Shown here piece after piece: positions 37,246 to 43,782 of a stretch of DNA of 64,000 bases; position 1 is the first letter of the stretch, and the number at the start of each line of letters is the position of its first letter. A program made the position numbers and the translations under genes. Origin of the DNA: DAOUKH01 sp965261455 (GTDB taxonomy: Bacteria; Chloroflexota; Dehalococcoidia; SHYB01). Location of the stretch: positions 248,001-312,000 of the forward strand of contig OZ253453.1 in assembly GCA_965261455.1 (NCBI GenBank), given 5' to 3'. The notes under the pieces are model-generated. The model did no database searches. It was given only the letters and a program-made list of their open reading frames with translations, and was not told the origin of the DNA.

Positions 37246-37652
37246 AGAAGATCGCGGTCCTCGTCTCCTCGGGGACGCGCAACAACCTTGCGCAGGTCGC
37301 CAGCCTCGTCATGGCCGCCGTCCTCTGCGACGTGTCGGTGAGCGTGCTCTTTCGGGACGAGGCGGCGGCCGCCGTGACTCGCGAACGAATCGGATCGCTG
37401 CCCCTGTCGCCGTTCTTCGCTGCCGACGCGGGATATGCGGGCCGGGCCGAGCAGGCGAAGATGAGCGACGTGGCGGCGCTCTTCCGCGAGGCGAAGGAGG
37501 AGGGCGAGGTGAAGCTCTTTGCCTGCACGTCGTCGATGTTCCTCGCCTGCGTGTCCCGCGAGGACCTGATCCCCGAGATCGACGAGGCGCGGGGGCTCGT
37601 CTCCTTCATGATCGAGGAGATGGAGGATGCCGACCAGGTGTTGACGTTTTAG
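37242..37652 (+). CDS. DsrE/F-like family protein
   Basis: 136 residues with the DsrE/DsrF-like alpha/beta fold: KKIAVLVSSGTRNNLAQVAS at the start (residues 2-21), a hydrophobic strand VSVSVLFRDEAAAAV (~31-45), and VKLFACTSSMFLACVSRED near 91-109, where DsrE-type proteins carry the active cysteine (Cys95 or Cys103 candidates). It starts at GTG 37242, overlapping the TusA-like stop, so the two are made together. Sulfur or persulfide transfer is the likely theme, but members of this superfamily also include uncharacterised peroxiredoxin-like proteins. Confidence 0.78.
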   Translation: MKKIAVLVSSGTRNNLAQVASLVMAAVLCDVSVSVLFRDEAAAAVTRERIGSLPLSPFFAADAGYAGRAEQAKMSDVAALFREAKEEGEVKLFACTSSMFLACVSREDLIPEIDEARGLVSFMIEEMEDADQVLTF

Positions 37653-37700
37653 GGGCGGGCTCTCGCCAGCGCCTGGTGAGAGCAGGGGCGGCGCGCCTGT

Positions 37701-37754
37701 TTGACGACGCGGACGACGGCCTGTAGAATGCCTAGTCGTTGATATCACATATCA
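37701..37754 (+). promoter_or_regulatory. Promoter and palindromic operator of the Fur-family gene
   Basis: TTGACG (37701-37706), 17-bp spacer, TAGAAT (37724-37729). Immediately downstream TGATAT-CAC-ATATCA (37740-37754) is a perfect 6-bp inverted repeat, an AT-rich box in a GC-rich genome, placed over the transcription start: a likely autoregulatory Fur/Zur box. Confidence 0.65.
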
Positions 37755-37779
37755 TTACTGACGGGCAGACGCAGGAACG

Positions 37780-38220
37780 ATGCCGCTGACGAGACATCCG
37801 CTCATTGAAGACTTCGTGGAGGCGTTGGAGCAGCGCGGCCACCGGGTCACGGAGCCGCGCCGCGCGGTGGTCCAAGCGATCGCGCGGCGGACGGACCACT
37901 TCAGGGCGGAGGACCTGCGCGAGGAACTGTCCCAGTTGGGCAGGGCCACCGTCTACCGCAACGTGAAGCTGATGGTCGATCTGGGCTTCGTCTGCCGGGT
38001 GCTCCTGAGTGACGGCAGCCTGCACTATCAGGTGAGCCACCCTGGACATCATCACCACTTGATTTGCACCGAGTGCGGTAGCTCGACCGACTTCGCCGGC
38101 TGCGGGATCGAGGACGTGCTCGGCGAGAAGGCGGCGGCGTTGGACTTCGCCGCCCAGGGGCATTGGCTCGAGGTCTACGGTCGCTGCGGCTCGTGCCGCC
38201 ATCAGGGAACGGCGAACTAG
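37780..38220 (+). CDS. Fur-family metal-dependent repressor (probably Zur-like)
   Basis: 146-residue repressor: N-terminal winged helix (GHRVTEPRRAVVQAIARR, ~20-37; GRATVYRNVKLMVDLGFV, ~54-71) and a dimerisation domain with HPGHHHHLICTECGSS (~86-101), where histidines and the first CxxC bind metal, plus a second CxxC pair in YGRCGSCRHQ near 134-143, the structural zinc site. Placed directly before a zinc-type ABC importer (znuA-znuC-znuB), it most likely senses zinc and represses that operon, although Fur/Mur/Zur cannot be separated by sequence alone. Confidence 0.9.
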   Translation: MPLTRHPLIEDFVEALEQRGHRVTEPRRAVVQAIARRTDHFRAEDLREELSQLGRATVYRNVKLMVDLGFVCRVLLSDGSLHYQVSHPGHHHHLICTECGSSTDFAGCGIEDVLGEKAAALDFAAQGHWLEVYGRCGSCRHQGTAN

Positions 38221-38245
38221 CGCCCCTTTTTTGCACAGTATTGAT

Positions 38246-38365
38246 ACAAAGTATTGCATAGTAAAGCAAAACGATACTGAGTACCGAAAGACGCCGATAA
38301 GAGAGACGAGATATCGAAAAACGTGCGATGAAGAGACGAAGTATCGAAAGAGAAGGACTGTTGAG
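38246..38365 (+). repeat. Four degenerate 30-nt tandem repeats upstream of znuA
   Basis: Units begin at 38246, 38276, 38306 and 38336, exactly 30 nt apart, opening ACAAAGTATT, ACTGAGTACC, ACGAGATATC and ACGAAGTATC, followed in the last three by GAAA(G/A)A. The stretch is A+T rich compared with its neighbours and fills the gap between the Fur-family gene and znuA. Because 30 is a multiple of three, a 10-residue repeat appears in translation on both strands, but no gene is supported. Confidence 0.75.
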
Positions 38366-38366
38366 T

Positions 38367-39338
38367 ATGGGAGGAATGGCGCTGAAAGTGTTGGCCCTAG
38401 TCGCGGCCCTCGTCCTTGCCGTCGCGGCGTGCGGTGGGGCAGACCCCACGGCGACGCCGGCGCCATCAAGCGACGCGCCGCCGGAGCCGGTCCGGGTGAT
38501 CACCGGCAGCGTGATCATCGCCGACTTCGCGCGTAACGTGGGCGGCGACGCGGTGTCCGTGGAGTCACTCATACCGAGTGGCGGCGACGCGCATACCTTC
38601 CGCACGACGCCCAGTGACGGGATCAAGGTCAGCAGAGCGGATGTCATTCTGCTCAACGGTTCCGGGCTCGACGACAACCTGGTCGAGTTCGTGGAGTCAT
38701 CGCGGCACTCCGGGTCCATCCTTGTTGAGGTATCGGAGGGCCTGACGCCCAAGGAACTCCTCGTGCGCGAGCTCGGAGAGGATGACCACGGCGACGAAGA
38801 GGAGGAAGGGGAAGATGACCACCACGGCGGCGGCGATCCGCACTTCTGGCAGGACCCCATCGCGGCCATCTTCTACGTCGAACGCATCCGCGACGCGCTG
38901 ATTGAGGCCGACCCCGCCCGTTCCGATAGCTACCGCGCGAACGCCGACGCCTACGTCCAGCGTCTCCGCGACCTGGATGCCGAAATCACCGAGACGCTCG
39001 CAGCGGTTCCCGCGGAGCGGCGGACTTTGATAAGCTTCCACGACGCGTTCGGCTACTTCGGCGCCCGCTACGATTTCGAGGTGATCTCCTTTGTCGGCGT
39101 CCACGGCGGCGAACCGACACCGGGGGATATCGCGGGAGTGATCCACGAGGTGGAAGATGGCGGGCTGCCCGCCATCTTCGGCGAGCCGCAGTTCGCGCAG
39201 GAAGCGCTCCAATCCGCGGCGTCGGAGTCCGGCATCGAAATCGGGGCTATTCGCTCGGCGACCTTCGACGAAACGGTTTCGGACTACATCACGATGATGC
39301 GCGCCAACGCCAAGGAAATCGCGAGGCTACTGGGGTGA
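38367..39338 (+). CDS. znuA: Zinc ABC transporter substrate-binding lipoprotein
   Basis: Cluster A-I (ZnuA/TroA-type) metal-binding protein. The 323-residue precursor has a lipoprotein signal (hydrophobic 6-18, lipobox AVAAC with Cys22), a Pro/Thr/Ala linker, then the metal-binding fold: GDAHTFRTTP near residue 72, the acidic/His loop (GEDDHGDEEEEGEDDHHGGG, ~140-159) typical of zinc binders, DPHFWQDP near 160 and SFHDAFGYF near 219 with EPQFAQEAL near 269. ATG 38367 fits AGAAGGA nine bases upstream and gives a normal signal peptide; ATG 38328 would place 13 charged residues before it. First gene of znuA-znuC-znuB. Confidence 0.92.
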   Translation: MGGMALKVLALVAALVLAVAACGGADPTATPAPSSDAPPEPVRVITGSVIIADFARNVGGDAVSVESLIPSGGDAHTFRTTPSDGIKVSRADVILLNGSGLDDNLVEFVESSRHSGSILVEVSEGLTPKELLVRELGEDDHGDEEEEGEDDHHGGGDPHFWQDPIAAIFYVERIRDALIEADPARSDSYRANADAYVQRLRDLDAEITETLAAVPAERRTLISFHDAFGYFGARYDFEVISFVGVHGGEPTPGDIAGVIHEVEDGGLPAIFGEPQFAQEALQSAASESGIEIGAIRSATFDETVSDYITMMRANAKEIARLLG

Positions 39339-39342
39339 TGAG

Positions 39343-40212
39343 ATGACGACAGGGACGCTCCCCGCATTGGACCTTCAAGGGGTGTCGGCGGGCTACGGGG
39401 GCCGCACCATTATCCGCGACATAAACCTCCGGGTGGACGATGGCGCGTTCTTCGGGCTCATCGGTCCCAACGGGGCAGGCAAGTCGACGCTGTTCAAGGC
39501 CGCGCTGGGGCTGCTCAAGCCGCTCGCCGGCGAGGTGCGCGTCTTCGGCGCGCCGGTGTCCGAGGCCCGCGATCTGATCGGCTACATGCCGCAGATGGAG
39601 CTGGTGGACTGGGACTTTCCCGTCACCGTAGGCGACGTCGCTCTGATGGGCCGGTACGGAGGGCTTGGATTGTTGCGCCGTCCCAGCAAGGCCGACCGGG
39701 AGGCCGCGGAGGAAGCGCTCGAAACCGTCGGCATGGCCGATCTGCAGAACAACTTGATCGGCGAGCTTTCAGGGGGACAGCGCCGCCGGGTCCTGCTCGC
39801 CCGTGCGCTGGCGAACAAGCCCCGCCTGCTTGTGCTTGACGAACCGATGGCGGGCCTGGACACGACGGCACAGCACCAGATATTGAACGTGCTGCACGGC
39901 TTCACCGCCCACGGGCAAGGAATCTCCGTGCTGATGAGCACGCACGACCTCTCCTGCGCCTCGACGCTGTGTGATTGCATCTGCTGCTTGCGTGGCGGCG
40001 GTGTTTTCGCCTTCGGTACTCCCGAAGAGGTGCTGACCGAGGACGTACTCAGCGAGGCCTTCGGGAAGCACCTACTCATGGTCCACGTCGATGGCAAGGC
40101 CTACGCCGCTCAGCATCACGTCCACGCCGAGGACGAGGGCGGCAAGGCCTACGCCGCCTCGCAACATCACATCCACGAGCACGTCAACGACGACGACGCG
40201 GACGGAGCGTAG
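39343..40212 (+). CDS. znuC: Zinc/manganese-type ABC transporter ATPase with His-rich tail
   Basis: ATP-binding subunit of the importer. 289 residues: Walker A GPNGAGKS near residue 43, ABC signature LSGGQRRRVLLARALANKP near 144, Walker B LLVLDEPMAGLD near 164 and the H-loop STHDL near 198. YGG near residue 18 is the A-loop region. The C-terminal 39 residues are an extra histidine-rich tail in which GKAYAA(S)QHHxH occurs twice (residues 251 and 267), probably a metal buffer or sensor. It starts 4 bases after znuA. Confidence 0.92.
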   Translation: MTTGTLPALDLQGVSAGYGGRTIIRDINLRVDDGAFFGLIGPNGAGKSTLFKAALGLLKPLAGEVRVFGAPVSEARDLIGYMPQMELVDWDFPVTVGDVALMGRYGGLGLLRRPSKADREAAEEALETVGMADLQNNLIGELSGGQRRRVLLARALANKPRLLVLDEPMAGLDTTAQHQILNVLHGFTAHGQGISVLMSTHDLSCASTLCDCICCLRGGGVFAFGTPEEVLTEDVLSEAFGKHLLMVHVDGKAYAAQHHVHAEDEGGKAYAASQHHIHEHVNDDDADGA

Positions 40213-40223
40213 GGGGAAGGACG

Positions 40224-41084
40224 ATGTACGAAGCATTCGTTGAGCCCTTCCAATTCGAGTTCATGCGGCGGGCCCTGCTGGCCGCGTCGCTGGCCGCCGT
40301 GGTGACCTCGATCGTGGGGACCTACGTGGTGTTGAAGGGCCTGGGGTTCATGGGCGACGCCCTCGCGCACTCGGCGCTGGTGGGGATGGCGGCGTCATTT
40401 CGTCTCGGCGGGAACGTGCTCTGGGGCGCCTTCGCGTGGATCGTGCCCGCGTCGCTGCTGATCACTTGGATCAGCCGCCGGGGCGGCCTCCGCCTCGACA
40501 CCTCGATTGGGATCATCTACGCGCTCGGCTTTGCGCTGGGACTCATTCTCATCAGTCAGGTCTCCGGCTACACGACGGATCTGTTTAACTTTCTCTTCGG
40601 CGACGTGCTTGGCGTCAGTTGGGGCGAAATCTATGGGATCGCAGCCGTGGCCGGTGTGGTCCTCGTCGTCGTCGCGCTGCTGTACAAGGAGCTGCTCTTC
40701 GTCTCCTATGACGAGACGATGGCGGCGGCCTCCGGGATACCAGTCACGCTGGTGCAGTATCTGCTGCCCGTGCTCGTGGGCGTCACGACCGTAGCGGCGG
40801 TGAAGACGGTGGGTGTCGTACTGGTGCTGTCGCTGCTGATCACGCCGGCGGCGGCGGCGCGCCTCCTCGCACGGCGCCTGATCGGGATCATGGCCGTCTC
40901 CCTCGTCGTCGCGCTGGCATCGGTGCTGGGCGGACTCTACGTCTCGTACCATCTCGATTGGCCTGCCGGGCCGGCCATCGTCGTCTTCTCCAACGGCCTC
41001 TTCGCGCTGGCGCTGCTCTTCTCGCCGTCCCGTGGCCTCGTATGGCGGAGGGGCCGCGACCTCGCAGCCGCCCCGGTGGAGTAA
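40224..41084 (+). CDS. znuB: Zinc/manganese-type ABC transporter permease
   Basis: ABC-3 family inner-membrane permease, 286 residues with eight or nine hydrophobic helices. MRRALLAASLAAVVTSIVGT (14-33) and YVVLKGLGFMGDALAHSALV (34-53) form the conserved N-terminal pair of the family; GSxxT-like segment TVGVVLVLSLLITPAAAARL near 194 is the conserved coupling/transmembrane block. ATG 40224 has GGGGGAAGGA upstream and follows znuC by 11 bases. The open frame continues into znuC upstream but not as real protein. Completes the importer. Confidence 0.93.
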   Translation: MYEAFVEPFQFEFMRRALLAASLAAVVTSIVGTYVVLKGLGFMGDALAHSALVGMAASFRLGGNVLWGAFAWIVPASLLITWISRRGGLRLDTSIGIIYALGFALGLILISQVSGYTTDLFNFLFGDVLGVSWGEIYGIAAVAGVVLVVVALLYKELLFVSYDETMAAASGIPVTLVQYLLPVLVGVTTVAAVKTVGVVLVLSLLITPAAAARLLARRLIGIMAVSLVVALASVLGGLYVSYHLDWPAGPAIVVFSNGLFALALLFSPSRGLVWRRGRDLAAAPVE

Positions 41085-41126
41085 ACTCCGCGGTGTCTAT
41101 TGGGCGCCTAACGGCGGGGGGAAGCG

Positions 41127-41921
41127 ATGGAGCCGCGCTTCGGGGTCAACGTCGCGACAACGTGGGGATGGAGCCTGGCCCAATGCGTTGAGGCCTGGGT
41201 CCGCAGGGGCGTGCCCGCCATCGGCCTCGGCGCGCAGATCATCGACACCCACGGGCGGGCAGAAGGCGTGAAGCTGCTGCGTGACTCGGGGCTACGGGTG
41301 TCGGCGTTCACTACGATCTCGCCAGCCTCGATGGACGCGGGGACGATTGAATCGACGCTCGACCTGGCGGCGGAGGTAAGGGCAGACTGCGTCTACGTGA
41401 TCACAGGCGGGCGCAAGGCCCTCGCCTGGCGGGGCGCGGTCGACATATTCAAGGAAGAGTTTGGCCCGTCGCGGGAGTTGGCGCGGGAGCGCGGAGTGCG
41501 GCTGGCCATCGAGCCGATGCATCCGCTGCGTCAAGACCTGAGCTTCCTGAACACCGCCCGCGACGCCGGCAGGGTCGTGGCCGAGATCGGCGACCCCAAC
41601 GTGGGGTACGTCTTCGATTTCTGGCACCTGTGGTGGACTCCGGCCATCCTGGAGGCCATCGCCGAGACGGCGCCGCACATCTTCAGCGTGCAGGTCAGCG
41701 ACCACAAGCCCATGACGATGCGGTCGTTGGACCGCACCGTCCCCGGGGAGGGGCTGATTCCCTGTGCCGCCCTCATGCGGGCGCTCGAGGCAGCCGGCTA
41801 CGACCGCTACTACGAGGCCGAGGTCATCACGGACGACCACCGTGAGATGGGCTACGAGGCGGCGCTGGACCGAGTGGTCGCGAGCTGGGAGCGGCTCTGG
41901 GCGCAGACGGCGGCCGCGTGA
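41127..41921 (+). CDS. Sugar phosphate isomerase/epimerase-like TIM barrel (AP endonuclease 2 family)
   Basis: 264 residues with the xylose-isomerase-like barrel: metal-binding Glu in RLAIEPMHPLRQD (~128), Asp/His in VGYVFDFWHLWW (~162-173), VQVSDHKPM near 190 and YYEAEVI near 231. These positions match the four-ligand metal site of the family, which includes epimerases, dehydratases and isomerases such as IolE/IolI. The specific substrate cannot be predicted. It follows znuB by 42 bases but is not a transport gene; the neighbour on the other side is convergent. Confidence 0.82.
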   Translation: MEPRFGVNVATTWGWSLAQCVEAWVRRGVPAIGLGAQIIDTHGRAEGVKLLRDSGLRVSAFTTISPASMDAGTIESTLDLAAEVRADCVYVITGGRKALAWRGAVDIFKEEFGPSRELARERGVRLAIEPMHPLRQDLSFLNTARDAGRVVAEIGDPNVGYVFDFWHLWWTPAILEAIAETAPHIFSVQVSDHKPMTMRSLDRTVPGEGLIPCAALMRALEAAGYDRYYEAEVITDDHREMGYEAALDRVVASWERLWAQTAAA

Positions 41922-41950
41922 TGGGAACGTCTGAGTCGCTGAGGAAAGGT

Positions 41951-42211
41951 CTACGGCAGCGGGTCGATGACGCCGGTGGGCTCCTGACGTTCCCTGCTCT
42001 CCCAAGCTTCCCGCAGCTCGTTCAGATGGAGCGATGCCCACTCAACCACGAGACCGTGCGCTCGCGCGGGGAGATGTCCATGGAGCACAGCGAGGCTGCC
42101 GATAGCGACTACGGCCTCCTGCCCCTGATAAGCCGCGTGAAAGTGCGGCGGCGAATGGTCGGCGTAGTACATGCGGATGACGATACCGTAGAACCTGGAG
42201 AGCTCAGGCAC
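41951..42211 (-). CDS. DUF4160 family protein
   Basis: 86 residues beginning MPELSRFYGIVIRMYYADH, followed by SPPHFHAAYQGQEAVVAIG (~20-38), the DUF4160 signature, and VVEWASLHLNELREAWE near 55. The family has no known biochemical function; it is nearly always encoded beside a DUF2442 protein, as here, and such pairs have been suggested to be toxin-antitoxin-like, without firm proof. Starts inside the DUF2442 gene (8-bp overlap). Confidence 0.85.
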   Translation of the reverse strand: MPELSRFYGIVIRMYYADHSPPHFHAAYQGQEAVVAIGSLAVLHGHLPARAHGLVVEWASLHLNELREAWESRERQEPTGVIDPLP

Positions 42212-42488
42212 TGGTCGTCAAGCCGCGCGCGCCGGGCATGACTTCCTCTACAGACTTGCCTGTCAACTGCAAGTACAGGGCGTCCGGGCAGAGTTCGATC
42301 TCCTCGCCCCAAGCGATTGAGCGATGCGGCGTGAGACGCACGGACTCAAAGAAGGCCCGGTCGCTCCAGGCCGCGAACACGCTGCCTGCTGCGAGGTCGG
42401 ACAAATCCATCTCGCCGCAGGCGCCGTCGTCGTACCGGAGCCATATCCGGTAGCCCTCTCGCGCCGCTACTTCTTCGGGGTGAACCAT
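42204..42488 (-). CDS. DUF2442 family protein
   Basis: 94 residues with DGACGEMDLSDLAAGSVFAA near 21-40, the phrase FFESVRLTPHRSIAWGEEIE (~47-66) and LCPDALYLQLTGK (~67-79), which is the standard DUF2442 pattern. Small two-domain proteins of this family are partners of DUF4160. It is the first gene of the pair and overlaps its partner by 8 bp, implying translational coupling. Function unknown. Confidence 0.87.
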   Translation of the reverse strand: MVHPEEVAAREGYRIWLRYDDGACGEMDLSDLAAGSVFAAWSDRAFFESVRLTPHRSIAWGEEIELCPDALYLQLTGKSVEEVMPGARGLTTSA

Positions 42489-42555
42489 CCACGCCCTCCG
42501 CCGCCGATTATACAGCAGCCCCCATTCCCCTACTCTGGCAGGTCCAGGCGAGTTA

Positions 42556-43755
42556 CTAGCCGCGCTGGGAGGCCGCCCCTGACCGCGTCAGGTCTTCGAT
42601 CTCGCCCCTGGAGAGGCCGAGGACGTTGGCGAGGACTTCGGCGGTGTGCTCGCCGGCGAGCGGCGCGTGCGGCGTGGAGAAAGCCTGCCCCTCGACCTTG
42701 AGGGGGGAGCCTACCCACCTCAGCGTGCCGTGATCGGGGTAGTCCTGATCGAAGAGCATGCCGCGCGACTGGAAGTGCGGGTCGTCGATGAGTTCCTCGG
42801 GGGCGTTGACCGGGGAGCCCGCCGCGTTGTGTTCGAGGAAGAAATCGACCCACTCGCGGCGTGTCTTGGTGAGAATGATGTCGGCGATCTCCTTGCGCAG
42901 GGCCTCGTCGCCCCGGGCGTGGGAGAAGACCTTCTTTCGCTCGTGCCCTTCGAGAAGGTCGGGGCGGCCCACGTTCTCGCAGAAGTTCACCCAGAACTTG
43001 TCTTCCGAGCACTGGAAGATGATGAAGCGGTCGTCTTTGGTGCGGTAGGCCTGATGGCGCACCGCGGGCCCCATGCCCGCATCCGATCCTGGGACGCCGT
43101 TGAGAGCGCGGTCGACGCCCTCCCCGGCCCAGGCCGCGCAGGCATCGAAGTGGGAGGTCTCCAGCCGGCTCCCCTCGCCGGTGCGGAGGGAGCGGATGAC
43201 GGCGGAGAGGACGCCGAGCGCGGCGTACAGAGGCGCGGCTTGGATGCCGATGAGGTTTTCGCGGCCCAGCGTGGCGAGGCCGTCCTCGCGAATCGACGGC
43301 GTGAGGAGGCCGGCGTAGGAGTCGAAGCCCGTGCTGTGGGTGGCGAGGTCGCGGTAGGGGCCGGACTGCCCCGTGGCGTTGAACGATAGCCACACGATGG
43401 AGGGATTCACGGCCTTGACCTTCTCGTAGCCGACGCCGAACCGGTCCACGGCGCCGGCCCGCAGGCCGTCGACGACCACATGCGACTTCTGGACGAGTTC
43501 GAAGAAGAGGCGGCGGCCCTCGTCCGTCTTTAGGCTCAGCGTGACGCTTTTCTTGCCGCGGTTCCAGCGGTGGTGGAGCAAGCTCGCGCCCGCGAGTTGG
43601 TCGCCGATCAGGCGGACGTAGTCGCCCTCGGGAGGCTCCTCGATCTTGAGGACCTCGGCGCCCATGTCGGCAAGGTGCATGCCGAGCGCGTTGGGGGTCG
43701 CGAGGGCGATTTCGAGCACGCGGATGCCTTCGAGCAGGTTGTAGCCGTCGCTCAC
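42556..43755 (-). CDS. CaiB/BaiF-type CoA-transferase
   Basis: Family III CoA-transferase that moves CoA between carboxylic acids. 399 residues: LEGIRVLEIALATPNALGMH (8-27), ADMGAEVLKIEEPPEGDYVR (29-48), the segment LSLKTDEGRRLFFELVQKSH typical of the DADV/ENF region, and GQSGPYRDLATHSTGFDSY near 129-147, where the catalytic Asp of the family would sit (Asp144 or nearby His/Thr region; D144 is the likely one). The C-terminal half continues with GEHTAEVLANVLGLSRGEIE. It lies 27 bases after the fused CaiB protein on the same strand, so they are probably cotranscribed. Confidence 0.88.
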   Translation of the reverse strand: MSDGYNLLEGIRVLEIALATPNALGMHLADMGAEVLKIEEPPEGDYVRLIGDQLAGASLLHHRWNRGKKSVTLSLKTDEGRRLFFELVQKSHVVVDGLRAGAVDRFGVGYEKVKAVNPSIVWLSFNATGQSGPYRDLATHSTGFDSYAGLLTPSIREDGLATLGRENLIGIQAAPLYAALGVLSAVIRSLRTGEGSRLETSHFDACAAWAGEGVDRALNGVPGSDAGMGPAVRHQAYRTKDDRFIIFQCSEDKFWVNFCENVGRPDLLEGHERKKVFSHARGDEALRKEIADIILTKTRREWVDFFLEHNAAGSPVNAPEELIDDPHFQSRGMLFDQDYPDHGTLRWVGSPLKVEGQAFSTPHAPLAGEHTAEVLANVLGLSRGEIEDLTRSGAASQRG

Positions 43756-43782
43756 GTTATCCTCCTGCCCCGCGGGGCGGAC

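Noticed and set aside
38231..38536. 101-codon ORF with a 10-residue repeat (TKYCIVKQND, TEYRKTPIRE and so on)
   Set aside because: The repeat follows from the 30-nt DNA repeat, both strands show it, there is no ribosome site, and the frame runs into the znuA coding sequence out of phase.
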